Positions 54,422 through 63,110 of a DNA stretch of 64,000 nucleotides are shown in pieces. How positions within the stretch are numbered: position 1 is the first letter of the stretch; each line of letters opens with the position of its first letter. Below the pieces are notes generated by a model that was not told the origin of the DNA, ran no database searches, and saw only the letters and a list, made by a program, of their open reading frames with translations. The stretch spans positions 1 through 64,000 of the forward strand of contig JBJXHC010000038.1 in assembly GCA_046160825.1 (NCBI GenBank), written 5' to 3'. Origin of the DNA: JBJXHC01 sp046160825. GTDB lineage: Bacteria; Bacteroidota; Ignavibacteria; UBA10030; UBA6906. Made by a program: the position numbers and the translations under genes.

Positions 54422-55050
54422 CTGCGTTTCGCCTTCCGGGAATCAAGTATCAACACGAGCATGTTGCCTTTCCCTACACTCACTTTGAAGGGCGAGCGAA
54501 CAGCGACATTTGAAACCCCGATCTCACCAACGGTCATCCGCGCATTTGTAAGCGGGTATTTCAATCCGCTCAATGTTATTCCGGAACAAGACCCGAATGG
54601 AATGAGGCTTACCGTCGCCCCGCGAGCGACCCGGCGTATGAGCTTTCGTTGTATGGGGAACGCCTGCCATCCATCACCAGCTACGGTGATATTTATTTTC
54701 CCGGCATACTTCCACAGAACCGAGAGATTGCCAAGAGTAAAATCGAGTCGGCGACCGGTCGCGGCGACGATCACGACATTCTTCACCCGCGGGGAGAGAA
54801 TGTCCAATGCCTTTTCAAGATCCGTATTGTCCTGCCGCTTCACGTGAATGATAAGAGAAGATGCAAAGTGTTTTCGGGTTGAGGCGCGCAACGAATCGAG
54901 GTCGCCGATGATAATATCCGGACGCACGCCTGAGACTCGTGCAGAGTTCGCTCCGCCATCCGCGGCAACAATCAGATCCGCCGCACGGGCATGACGACGA
55001 AGCAAAGTGCGGGATGGGGGTTCACCGTTACAGATTACGAGTGCTTTCAT
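54418..55050 (-). CDS. thiN: thiamine pyrophosphokinase
   Basis: 210 residues from the ATG at 55050 (MKALVICNG). Transfers pyrophosphate from ATP to thiamine, giving TPP. The conserved aspartates are in LIVAADGGAN and DIIIGDLDSL, and further family segments are KRQDNTDLEKAL and ATGRRLDFTLGN. Seven bases after the TonB receptor stop and overlapping the symporter start. It completes a salvage route: uptake then pyrophosphorylation. Confidence 0.93.
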   Translation of the reverse strand: MKALVICNGEPPSRTLLRRHARAADLIVAADGGANSARVSGVRPDIIIGDLDSLRASTRKHFASSLIIHVKRQDNTDLEKALDILSPRVKNVVIVAATGRRLDFTLGNLSVLWKYAGKINITVAGDGWQAFPIQRKLIRRVARGATVSLIPFGSCSGITLSGLKYPLTNARMTVGEIGVSNVAVRSPFKVSVGKGNMLVLILDSRKAKRS

Positions 55051-55057
55051 TGCATTC

Positions 55058-57478
55058 TCAAAGATGAATAGAAAGATTGAAGAACATGTTTCTTTCTGCC
55101 CCAACAAAAAACTGATCACCTTCGCCGTAGGCGGCATAAAGTCTATCAGAGAGATTATTTACCTGTAGCTTCGCCTCAATATTGACATCATCAAAAAGAT
55201 CCTCCATTGTATACGCAATCCATCCATCACTCACGAAATATGCGTCGACGGTGTTCGTTTCATTCTTGAAGTTATCTGTATACTGTTTGCCGACAAATCT
55301 TCCCGCAAGAGACACCGCCACATTTTCATATCGATACGTCACTCGCAGGTTTGCAAGAACATCCGGAAATCCGGCGATCGGATTATTATTCAGACTGAGC
55401 GGACTGTCCGATGAAAAATCCGTGTGCCTGACAAATGAGTTCCGACTGAATGTTGCATTGCCGCGAAGCTCAAGTGACGGAGCGGGTTTATAGGTGCCCG
55501 TGAGTTCAATGCCGATATGTCGCGTGCGGGATGCATTTCCAGTGATAGGCTGACCAAACCGATCCACTTGGCCGCTTTTCACAATTTCATTCGTAAACTC
55601 CATCCAATACACGTTTGCCGTTGTGCTCACCTCTGGTGCGGAAAACCCGCCGCCAAATTCTATATCAAGTAGCCGCTCCGGTTTCACCAATGGTTGGTCA
55701 AAACTGAATTGACCATTTGCATCAACGGCAAACTGCGGAACAATCGCTCCCCATGATGCGGGGGTGCTCGCTTCCGCCGCATCATACAGGTTCTTCAACC
55801 GCGGTTCGCGGGAGGTGTAAGCAAGGCTGAGATAGGTGTTCCACTTCTCATCAAGATTGTAGTTGATGCCAATCCGGGGATTCAGGAAATGGTATGGAAC
55901 CGCAAAGTTCGTATTCAAGAATTTCTCGTCGTGGAGACGGTAACAATTAAAGACGTACTGCAAATTCACCATGAGGTTGAGATCAGGCTGAAGAGAGTAA
56001 AGTTCGTGGGCGTAGAACGAGATAATGTCCTTTGCTCCTTTGTACTCGTAATAACGATAGTCCTCGGGAATGGAGACTGGGCTCATATCAACGCGCTGAA
56101 GTCTTCCCCAGTGGAGCGACCGGTGGAAACGCACCTCGGCACCGGCGATGAATTCCCCATCGTCGTGCTTCAGAGTTATCCTTGGCAACCAGCCGAATTG
56201 TTTGTTTTTCACTGTTGCGCGAATCAGCGCACTGCCAAAGTACAGGGTATCGGGATCACCAACAATACTGAACCCGTTTCCCTGCGTGAGTCGATAATAC
56301 GAGAACGGTGCCCACGTTCCATCATAGTCGAAAAATCCGTCGCCAAGGATGATGAATGCTGTATTATTCAATGTCAGCGTAGGGGTCAAGCGCCACTCAT
56401 GTAGCAACTCATAATGGGGCTGGGAGAAATTCTCCATTTCCTCTTCGCGAAGGATTGGATTTGTGCGCCGCTTTGATTTGTCCTTCACGTCCAACTTGGG
56501 AATCCCATAGTAGGCAAGATGGTCGGAAATCGGTCCGCCATAGAAGTTCACCTGTGTCGTCATGCTTTCATCGTAGCGAATCGCACCGAAAAAATAACTA
56601 TTGAAATCAACCCAGGATCGGTCACGGTAGCCGCTGCTCAGAATCTTGGAAAGCCGACCGTGTAGCGCGTAGCGATTCTCGATCAGCCCGGAGCTGAACG
56701 ACGCGGAGTATTTTCGAGTGTTAAAGCTGCCAACGCCCGCCGATAGGCTGAGCTCTCTCTTCCGCCCAAAGCTTGAGGTCACAAGATTGACAGAACCGCC
56801 GATGGCCGGAGATCCATAGAAGGCACTCCCCGCTCCCCGCTGTACCTGTATATCCTCCAGACTCCCGGCAATGTCGGGGATATCCAACCAATAAACATTG
56901 TGATCTTCAGGATCGTTCTGAGGAATACCGTTAACCATCACGGCAATACGGCGTGCATCAAAACCGCGGATATTCAGATATGTATAGCCAATGCCATTGC
57001 CCGCATCGGAGTAGTACGTTGTCGAGGGAAGTTCGGAGAGAAGGACAGGAATATCCTGCGTTGTGTATTGATCTCGTATATCCGTCCTGCTGAGTGTGGA
57101 GAATGTGACCGGTGTTTCGCGCTCACGACCTCGTGTACCACTTACCGTAATCGGCTGACCCGTAATCATGGTTGGTTCAAGCGTGAAGTCGATGGATACG
57201 CCTTCCGTCGTCACGTCAACTCGTTTGGTTCTTGCAGCATAACCCACGAATGACACCCGGATTTCATACGCACCGGGAAGAACACCATCAATGCGGAATT
57301 CACCGGTGGCGTCTGAGAACGCGCCAAGCTGTGTACCGATAACGGTAACGTTTGCTCCGGGAAGGAGATTTGATGTGGCGGCCTCACGCACTTTGCCGGC
57401 GATGAATGCTGGTGTTTGTGCGAACGACAGAGGCGCGGCAAACAACAGAATGATCAGAATAGCAGAGAACCGATTCAT
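55058..57478 (-). CDS. TonB-dependent outer-membrane receptor, predicted thiamine uptake
   Basis: 806 residues. Signal peptide (cut near SFAQ), a carboxypeptidase-regulatory-like domain (~25-105; VREAATSNLLPGANVTVIGT), the plug (~115-235; RGRERETPVTFSTLSR, YLNIRGFDARRIAVMVNG, QVQRGAGSAFYGSPAIGGS) and a beta-barrel to the end (FFNLSIHL). The substrate is inferred from the TPP riboswitch directly upstream and thiN downstream. AGGAAGAAGAG precedes the ATG. Expression should fall when TPP is plentiful. Confidence 0.92.
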   Translation of the reverse strand: MNRFSAILIILLFAAPLSFAQTPAFIAGKVREAATSNLLPGANVTVIGTQLGAFSDATGEFRIDGVLPGAYEIRVSFVGYAARTKRVDVTTEGVSIDFTLEPTMITGQPITVSGTRGRERETPVTFSTLSRTDIRDQYTTQDIPVLLSELPSTTYYSDAGNGIGYTYLNIRGFDARRIAVMVNGIPQNDPEDHNVYWLDIPDIAGSLEDIQVQRGAGSAFYGSPAIGGSVNLVTSSFGRKRELSLSAGVGSFNTRKYSASFSSGLIENRYALHGRLSKILSSGYRDRSWVDFNSYFFGAIRYDESMTTQVNFYGGPISDHLAYYGIPKLDVKDKSKRRTNPILREEEMENFSQPHYELLHEWRLTPTLTLNNTAFIILGDGFFDYDGTWAPFSYYRLTQGNGFSIVGDPDTLYFGSALIRATVKNKQFGWLPRITLKHDDGEFIAGAEVRFHRSLHWGRLQRVDMSPVSIPEDYRYYEYKGAKDIISFYAHELYSLQPDLNLMVNLQYVFNCYRLHDEKFLNTNFAVPYHFLNPRIGINYNLDEKWNTYLSLAYTSREPRLKNLYDAAEASTPASWGAIVPQFAVDANGQFSFDQPLVKPERLLDIEFGGGFSAPEVSTTANVYWMEFTNEIVKSGQVDRFGQPITGNASRTRHIGIELTGTYKPAPSLELRGNATFSRNSFVRHTDFSSDSPLSLNNNPIAGFPDVLANLRVTYRYENVAVSLAGRFVGKQYTDNFKNETNTVDAYFVSDGWIAYTMEDLFDDVNIEAKLQVNNLSDRLYAAYGEGDQFFVGAERNMFFNLSIHL

Positions 57479-57497
57479 AACTCTTCTTCCTCACTAA

Positions 57498-57529
57498 ATA
57501 AAAAAGCCGTTCTCATGAGAGAAACGGCT
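57498..57529 (-). terminator. riboswitch expression-platform terminator
   Basis: On the minus strand AGCCGTT pairs with AACGGCT and is followed by TTTTTTA, a textbook intrinsic terminator between the TPP aptamer and the TonB receptor start. Its 5' arm (GCCGTTTC) is complementary to GAAACGGC at the end of the aptamer, allowing an antiterminator. Confidence 0.85.
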
Positions 57530-57558
57530 GAAGAAAAAGAGCGGGAACAATTCAGGTT

Positions 57559-57646
57559 GCCGTTTCCCTACGCTGGTATGGTCCAGATCAGGTTCTTAGG
57601 GTGTGATCTCAGTCCCACGTTTATTGGTGGGACACCCCTAACGGAT
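57559..57646 (-). ncRNA. TPP riboswitch (THI element)
   Basis: Minus-strand sequence shows the conserved THI-box parts in order: AGGGGTGTCC, then ACTGAGATCACACCC, then GAACCTGATCTGGACC, then ATACCAGCGTAGGGA. The closing helix is CCGTT with AACGG. The P3 arm region is short (GTGTCCCACC...GGTGGGAC-like hairpin). When TPP binds, the aptamer holds its 3' strand and the downstream terminator can form, so transcription of the receptor-thiN-symporter operon stops. Confidence 0.96.
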
Positions 57647-57655
57647 TTCGTAAGC

Positions 57656-57684
57656 AATATACCGACTCCGTGGTCGTATTGCAA
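57656..57684 (-). promoter_or_regulatory. sigma-70-like promoter of the TPP-riboswitch operon
   Basis: Minus strand TTGCAA (57679-57684), 17 bases, TATATT (57656-57661). Transcription would begin just before the aptamer at ~57649. A hairpin (57668-57690, CCGTGGT/ACCACGG) at the end of the upstream gene overlaps the -35 and spacer. Confidence 0.65.
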
Positions 57685-57698
57685 CCACGGATGAGGGT

Positions 57699-59108
57699 TC
57701 AGTACAAAGATTCTATCCTAAAGGCCCGGTACAGATTATATCCGGGGTTATCGACGGCGACTTCCCATTGCACAACTCCCGCGCTGTTCACTTCGACGAC
57801 GCGTTGGGCTGAGCCGAAACAAACCACGGTGTTGTCGTTCTCTAGTCGTTGTGCGAATCCCATGATGTTGCCGAAGAGCGAGGGCGAATGGCGATATTCC
57901 CACACCATTTCTGCCACCATCGTTGACTCGTTGAGACGATACTCCACAGCGCGACTGACCGGCGGTGAATGTAAATTCCCATTGTCGAACAGGATGATGT
58001 TACCGTTCGGCAAACGACGGATACCGTGTTGATGCGAGAATCCGTTGAGCGGATCGTTGACGAACGTGAACTGGTTGTTCTCGCCTCCCAGCCGCCAGAT
58101 GATCTCACCTGTCTGCACGCTAATCTTGGTGATCTCGTCCATGTTCCTGAAGGATACCAGCAGGTTCCCGTCGTTGTCAACATCAATTGCATTGGAATGC
58201 CACGGATTGACGTTCACACCCGTGATGCTGATATCAGAGACCGCATCGGTAATCTGGAGATGGTCGAATGTATTCCAGAAGAAATTGGGTTGGCCGTTTC
58301 TGATATATTCGATGGTCATTCCACGCACAATGGCGTTTGCCTGTCCACCGATGGCGGTCAGACTCGAATCCCTGTACTCAGCACCATAAAGACAATGCGC
58401 ACCGCCGTACAACCGCAGCTCATGTGCCCCTGTTTCTTCTCCTTGAAGAGTGGAGTATTGACCGAGAACATTCCCCAAGCGATCCAACTCGTAGAAAGCA
58501 AGATCGCTATCAATATTCGAGAAGACAGTGTACGTACCGGGGAATTGTTGCTGGAAGTCAATGACTGCACCAAGGAATTCTTTGTACCAGACAATGTGCC
58601 CGAGGTTGTCAAGAATCACCGCCGCATTCCATTGTCCCGCACCTGCGCCGGAAACGCCGATCATGACGTAGCCAGGCGTGGGCGACTGACTCCCGATCAA
58701 TGTAAAGTCAGGAAGGTTGTCAGGCAAAGGGTCTGTTGCAAAGAAAGTCTGGTCGCCGGTTGCCGTCTCGCCGCTGGCAGCCCATGCTTTCGCTCGAAGC
58801 TGGTACGTTTGATCCGGTCTGAGTCCAAGAACTGGCACCTCGGCAACTGAATCAACAACCGCAACGGAAGCGGTTTCGGATGTTGCGAGGGAATCATTCC
58901 AGTATTCAATAGACACTGAAGCGGCATTTGCAGTACGTACGATAACCTTCGCGCTGAGGACGTTGTGCTCATTGGGCTGCACGACGAGAGAAATCACACT
59001 GGGCGGTGGCCCCGCTTGTGGCGGTCCTTCCGGATTTTCGGAACAACCGGCAACCAATGCAACCGCGAATATGAGAGCATACAGAATGATTCCAAGCATT
59101 GATTTCAT
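57699..59108 (-). CDS. arylsulfotransferase (ASST)-like lipoprotein
   Basis: 469 residues. Lipoprotein signal with lipobox VAGC (ALIFAVALVAGCSE). An FN3/Ig-like domain (~35-125) precedes a beta-propeller of the ASST type with HSNAIDVDNDGNLLVSFRN, ITKISVQTGEIIWRLGG, FSHQHGIRRLPNGNIILFDN and a repeating IVW/W pattern. Classical ASST moves sulfate between phenols in the periplasm; whether this relative is catalytic is not certain. It ends 38 bp before the thiamine operon promoter on the same strand. Confidence 0.8.
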   Translation of the reverse strand: MKSMLGIILYALIFAVALVAGCSENPEGPPQAGPPPSVISLVVQPNEHNVLSAKVIVRTANAASVSIEYWNDSLATSETASVAVVDSVAEVPVLGLRPDQTYQLRAKAWAASGETATGDQTFFATDPLPDNLPDFTLIGSQSPTPGYVMIGVSGAGAGQWNAAVILDNLGHIVWYKEFLGAVIDFQQQFPGTYTVFSNIDSDLAFYELDRLGNVLGQYSTLQGEETGAHELRLYGGAHCLYGAEYRDSSLTAIGGQANAIVRGMTIEYIRNGQPNFFWNTFDHLQITDAVSDISITGVNVNPWHSNAIDVDNDGNLLVSFRNMDEITKISVQTGEIIWRLGGENNQFTFVNDPLNGFSHQHGIRRLPNGNIILFDNGNLHSPPVSRAVEYRLNESTMVAEMVWEYRHSPSLFGNIMGFAQRLENDNTVVCFGSAQRVVEVNSAGVVQWEVAVDNPGYNLYRAFRIESLY

Positions 59109-59182
59109 TGTCCACCTGAGATGAGTAAATGAAGGAGCTGCACCTAAAGGTTAACAATCGGTGGGGGAATTGAGTTGCCTTG

Positions 59183-60553
59183 CTACTGATGCAGAGACTT
59201 GAGGTTTGCCATAAGTTGTTCTGCTCTGCTCCAGTCCAGCGTTTCCACGGTGGTAATGGTGGAGCAGAGTTCTTCCAGAATCGCCTCCTGGACCTTTCCA
59301 CGTGAGAGCGCCACTGCATACGGAATCCGATGGAATGTCACCATCGAGTATTTGGGGATGAACTTCCCCGGGAACCTCTGATGAAGTGCCTGTTCGATTT
59401 TTTTCTTCAATAGAAATTTGGGCTGTGCGACCAGATCCCTCATCTCAACAAAATTCTCGACAGCCAGATCGGCGATAGCATCAGTATTGATCTTTCGTGC
59501 CCGCTCATATTCCCCAAACACCGATTCCCACCACTCTTCTCCGATCTCCGTCTCCAATTTCTTGCCAATGATTTCATTCAGGTATGTGCAATCTTCGAAC
59601 GCACAGTTCATGCCCTGACCGAAGAACGGGACGATGGCATGGGCTGCATCGCCGAGCAGCGCCATCCTGCCACCGACATGCCATGGAGAGCATTTGATAG
59701 TTACCATCGTCCCGGTGGGGTTGGCGAAAAACTGATCGACAAAGTCGGGCATGAGAGCAACGGCATCGGGAAAGTGTTCGTGGAAGAATGCTTCCACTCG
59801 TCCCGGGGTATTCAAGGTCTTAAAACTTATCGCTCCTTCATGCGGGAAGAAGAATGTACACGTGAAGCTTCCATCAATATTCGGAAGAGCGATCAACATG
59901 AATGTACCGCGTGGCCAAATATGCAACGCGTGTTTTTCGAGCAACCACGCTCCCATTGGGCCAGCCGGAATGGCAAGTTCTTTATGGCCGTACTCAAGGT
60001 ATTGTTGGGATGAATTGAATTGGGGGAGTTCCTCCATTGCGGTGCGCAACGCCGAGGCCGAGCCATCCGTTCCAATCACCGTACCGGCTTGATCAGTGAT
60101 ATGTTCCCCACTTGTTTCATCGATCAGCTCGAGTTCTCCGCTTGCAAGATTCATTCCTGTACACTTGCGGTTGAAATGCAGTTTGACGTTGGGCAACCGT
60201 TCTGCAGCATCCATTAACGCCATATTCAGTTGGCTGCGCGAAGTCGCGTAGATTACCTCTGTGTCATCCTTGCCGTATCGCTGAAACGTCAACTCACCAG
60301 ACACTGCGTGCATCATTCTTCCCTTCATCGGGATGGCGATTTTCATGACCTGTTCAAGAACTCCGACTTCCTTCAGCGCATGGATCCCGCGGGTGGATAA
60401 GGCAAGATTGATGGAGCGGCCGCCGCCGATGCTGACCTTCCGCATGTCCGGTCGCCGCTCATACACATCAACGTCAAAACCGCGTCTTGCCAGATAGATC
60501 GAGAGTAGCGAGCCTGCCAGTCCGGCTCCTACAAGTGACACACGTTTGTTCAT
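59183..60553 (-). CDS. kmo: kynurenine 3-monooxygenase
   Basis: 456 residues. FAD hydroxylase turning kynurenine into 3-hydroxykynurenine. FAD loop VSLVGAGLAGSLLSIYLARR, GGGRSINLALSTRG, and the second FAD motif LLGDAAHAIVPFFGQGMNCA. RYGKDDTEVIYATSR is typical of KMO. Its start overlaps the kynU stop by four bases, so the two are coupled. Confidence 0.94.
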   Translation of the reverse strand: MNKRVSLVGAGLAGSLLSIYLARRGFDVDVYERRPDMRKVSIGGGRSINLALSTRGIHALKEVGVLEQVMKIAIPMKGRMMHAVSGELTFQRYGKDDTEVIYATSRSQLNMALMDAAERLPNVKLHFNRKCTGMNLASGELELIDETSGEHITDQAGTVIGTDGSASALRTAMEELPQFNSSQQYLEYGHKELAIPAGPMGAWLLEKHALHIWPRGTFMLIALPNIDGSFTCTFFFPHEGAISFKTLNTPGRVEAFFHEHFPDAVALMPDFVDQFFANPTGTMVTIKCSPWHVGGRMALLGDAAHAIVPFFGQGMNCAFEDCTYLNEIIGKKLETEIGEEWWESVFGEYERARKINTDAIADLAVENFVEMRDLVAQPKFLLKKKIEQALHQRFPGKFIPKYSMVTFHRIPYAVALSRGKVQEAILEELCSTITTVETLDWSRAEQLMANLKSLHQ

Positions 60554-61821
60554 TCCATTTCTTTCCCGAGGATCTTCACAAATTCAAACACATCGCTGAA
60601 CGTGTTATACAGTGGCACGGGAGCTACACGAATAACGTCCGGTTCGCGCCAATCGCAGATAACACCCTGCCGTGTCAACGATTCAAAAACCACCCGACCC
60701 TTTTGGCCGATCTGTAGGGAGAGCTGGCAACCACGCTGGGACTGATCGGATGGAGTGAGAATCGAAACGCCGGGTAACGCCCTCAGGAGAAACTCCAGGT
60801 ATCCCGTCAGCTTCTCACTTTTTGCTCTGAGCATTGTCATACCGGCCTCATCAAAGATTTCCATCGAGGAACGCAACGCTGCCAGCGGAAGAATTGACGG
60901 ATTGCTCAGTTGCCAACTCTCCGCCCCCGGTATCGGATCAAACTCAGCGAGCATCTGAAAACGTGTGCTCTTGTTGTGTCCCCACCAACCGGAGAACCTG
61001 GGAAGATCAAATGATCGGGCATGGCGTTCATGAACAAAGCACCCGGCGGTGCTGCCCGGACCGGCATTCAAGTATTTATATGAACACCAGACCGCGAAGT
61101 CCACACCCCAGTCATGGAGATGAAGCGGGATATTCCCGGCAGCGTGAGCAAGATCGAATGCGACGATACAACCTTTGGTCTGAGCTGACTTCGTGATGCG
61201 CTCCATATCAAACACCTGACCCGTGTAATAGTTGACACCGCCGAGAAGAATGAGCGCAGTCGCCTCTCCCTCGATCTCAAGCATCTCCTCAATGTCTTCG
61301 ATGCGAAGGGTTGTCTCTCCTGGTCGTGGGGAAAGCTCAACCAGTGAACGCTCCGGATCGAATCCATGGAACTTGATCTGGGATTTCACCGCGTATTGAT
61401 CGGAGGGAAACGCCTGTTGTTCAATAATGATTTTATGACGCAGTATGGTCGGACGATAAAACGATACCATCATCAGATGGAGGTTGACGGTGAGGGTGTT
61501 CATTACCACAACTTCCGAAGGCAATGCGCCGACAAGCCGCGCTGTTTGCTCGGTCAACAATTCGTGGTATGGCATCCAGGGATTCTTCGCGTGAAAGTGC
61601 CCCTCGACGCCAAGTCTGGCCCAATCCTCCAACTCCTGTTGAACGTACGCGCTCGCAGTCTTTGGCTGAAGACCAAGCGAGTTGCCGCAAAGATAGATTG
61701 CTTCCTTGCCGGCTTGCGTCTTTGGAATAAAGAATCGGTTCCGATATGGTCCAAGCTGATCTGTCGAATCCGATTCAACCGCAAACTGCTTGTCCGTCTT
61801 AAATGACATCAACTGTTCCAT
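60550..61821 (-). CDS. kynU: kynureninase
   Basis: 423 residues from the ATG at 61821 (an ATG 12 nt later is possible). PLP enzyme cleaving kynurenine or 3-hydroxykynurenine to anthranilates and alanine. YLCGNSLGLQPK, LTVNLHLMMVSFYRPT, FDLAHAAGNIPLHLHDWGVD and the PLP lysine in WCSYKYLNAGPGS are characteristic; FSGWWGHNKSTRF follows. A run of nonamer repeats lies directly before its start. Confidence 0.95.
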   Translation of the reverse strand: MEQLMSFKTDKQFAVESDSTDQLGPYRNRFFIPKTQAGKEAIYLCGNSLGLQPKTASAYVQQELEDWARLGVEGHFHAKNPWMPYHELLTEQTARLVGALPSEVVVMNTLTVNLHLMMVSFYRPTILRHKIIIEQQAFPSDQYAVKSQIKFHGFDPERSLVELSPRPGETTLRIEDIEEMLEIEGEATALILLGGVNYYTGQVFDMERITKSAQTKGCIVAFDLAHAAGNIPLHLHDWGVDFAVWCSYKYLNAGPGSTAGCFVHERHARSFDLPRFSGWWGHNKSTRFQMLAEFDPIPGAESWQLSNPSILPLAALRSSMEIFDEAGMTMLRAKSEKLTGYLEFLLRALPGVSILTPSDQSQRGCQLSLQIGQKGRVVFESLTRQGVICDWREPDVIRVAPVPLYNTFSDVFEFVKILGKEME

Positions 61822-61828
61822 TGCTTTT

Positions 61829-61864
61829 GACTAACGACTCTACAGACTCTCAACTCTATAGACT
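61829..61864. repeat. short degenerate nonamer array between dinB and kynU
   Basis: GACTCTACA, GACTCTCAA and CTCTATAGACT follow one another. They belong to the same family, in opposite sense, as the forward nonamers at 63111-63164. Confidence 0.6.
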
Positions 61865-61870
61865 GATTTG

Positions 61871-63088
61871 TTATTCATCAAAATCAAAATCCTCCGGCGA
61901 GGGGATATTGGTGAAAGCAATACGCGTCGGGGCTGCTGCCTGCAATGCGTGCATACCACCGAAATGCAGCAGATGGCCCCCGTATTTCGTGTTGAGTTTG
62001 TCCATCGCCTCCGAGAGTCGCGTGCGCTTCACTTCGTCAGAAAATAACGAGAAGTTATGCGCCGAGTCATGGACGAGGTCGAACAGCGTCACGCCGACTG
62101 CCAGCAGCTTGCCTTGCGGCAGATTCTTCCAGAGTTTCTGCAGGGCTTCGAGGAGCGTGAGTGTATCCTGACTTTCAACGAATGAAATATGATCCGTCCA
62201 GGATGTGCGGTTCATGAATTTCACGTCCACCCTCAAGTGCGATGCCCAATAGTGCATGCGCCGGAGTCGCGCGGCGGCCTTGTGCAAGAGTTGCTGTGCG
62301 ATGGCAAATGCATCCGTTGGCGTTCTCATCTTCGGAGGCAGGACATGCGAATGCCCGACGGTTCGACGACGCGTCAGGGTCTCCGTGAGATCTTCACCAC
62401 GCAACCAGTACCAATATCGCTCGCCGATAATCCCCTGCCAGATATTCTTCATCTCAGGCTTTGAGAGATTCAGTAATTGCTCGGCTGTCACTATCCCCCT
62501 CTGAGCAAGCCGTTTCTCCATATTCGCGCCAATGCCGGGGAAATCACGTGTCTTCAAAGGATACAATTTCTGCGGCAGGTCAGCCTGAGTAATGACAACG
62601 AGGCCATCCGGCTTCTGCATGTCACTCGCCACCTTTGCAAGGAACCTGTTGGTCGCAATTCCAACCGAACAGCGCAACATTTCACCGACATCAGCATAGA
62701 TCGTCTGCTTGATCTTGGCCGCCAATGCGACGGCCTTCTCGACTTCGCGCTGGCTGCCTGTGAGTTGACATGCCATTTCATCGATGGACAGCACCGCTGC
62801 AACGGGTACGCAAGATTCAACGGCGGTGACAATCCTTGTGTGATACTCGACGTACTTCGCATGTCGAGCTTCGACAAGCAGGAGGCCGGGACACATCTTC
62901 TTCGCATCACCAACGCGTGTGCCTGTCTTCACGCCAAATGCCTTGGCTTCATAGCTTGCAGCGATACAAAACGTCGTGTCTGCTATCAGCGGAACGACGG
63001 CAACCGGCTTCCCCCGAAGCTCGGAACGCAGTTGCTGCTCGACAGAAGCAAAATAAGAATTGAGATCGACAAGAAGCCAGCGAACCAA
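61871..63088 (-). CDS. dinB: Y-family DNA polymerase (Pol IV-like)
   Basis: 405 residues from a TTG at 63088 with GAGG five bases upstream. Translesion polymerase. The first metal aspartate is D8 in LLVDLNSYFASVEQ; the second acidic pair is in VLSIDEMACQL. Helix-hairpin-helix DFPGIGANMEKRLAQRG and a little-finger domain follow. No clear beta-clamp motif was identified at the C-terminus (PSPEDFDFDE). It separates kynurenine-pathway genes and is bordered by nonamer repeats on both sides, suggesting insertion or rearrangement. Confidence 0.9.
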   Translation of the reverse strand: MVRWLLVDLNSYFASVEQQLRSELRGKPVAVVPLIADTTFCIAASYEAKAFGVKTGTRVGDAKKMCPGLLLVEARHAKYVEYHTRIVTAVESCVPVAAVLSIDEMACQLTGSQREVEKAVALAAKIKQTIYADVGEMLRCSVGIATNRFLAKVASDMQKPDGLVVITQADLPQKLYPLKTRDFPGIGANMEKRLAQRGIVTAEQLLNLSKPEMKNIWQGIIGERYWYWLRGEDLTETLTRRRTVGHSHVLPPKMRTPTDAFAIAQQLLHKAAARLRRMHYWASHLRVDVKFMNRTSWTDHISFVESQDTLTLLEALQKLWKNLPQGKLLAVGVTLFDLVHDSAHNFSLFSDEVKRTRLSEAMDKLNTKYGGHLLHFGGMHALQAAAPTRIAFTNIPSPEDFDFDE

Positions 63089-63110
63089 ATCATCCTCGGA
63101 TAACTCAAAT

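Noticed and set aside
58026..58850. 274-codon plus-strand frame
   Set aside because: Shadow of the ASST-like gene, which has a lipobox and propeller repeats on the other strand.
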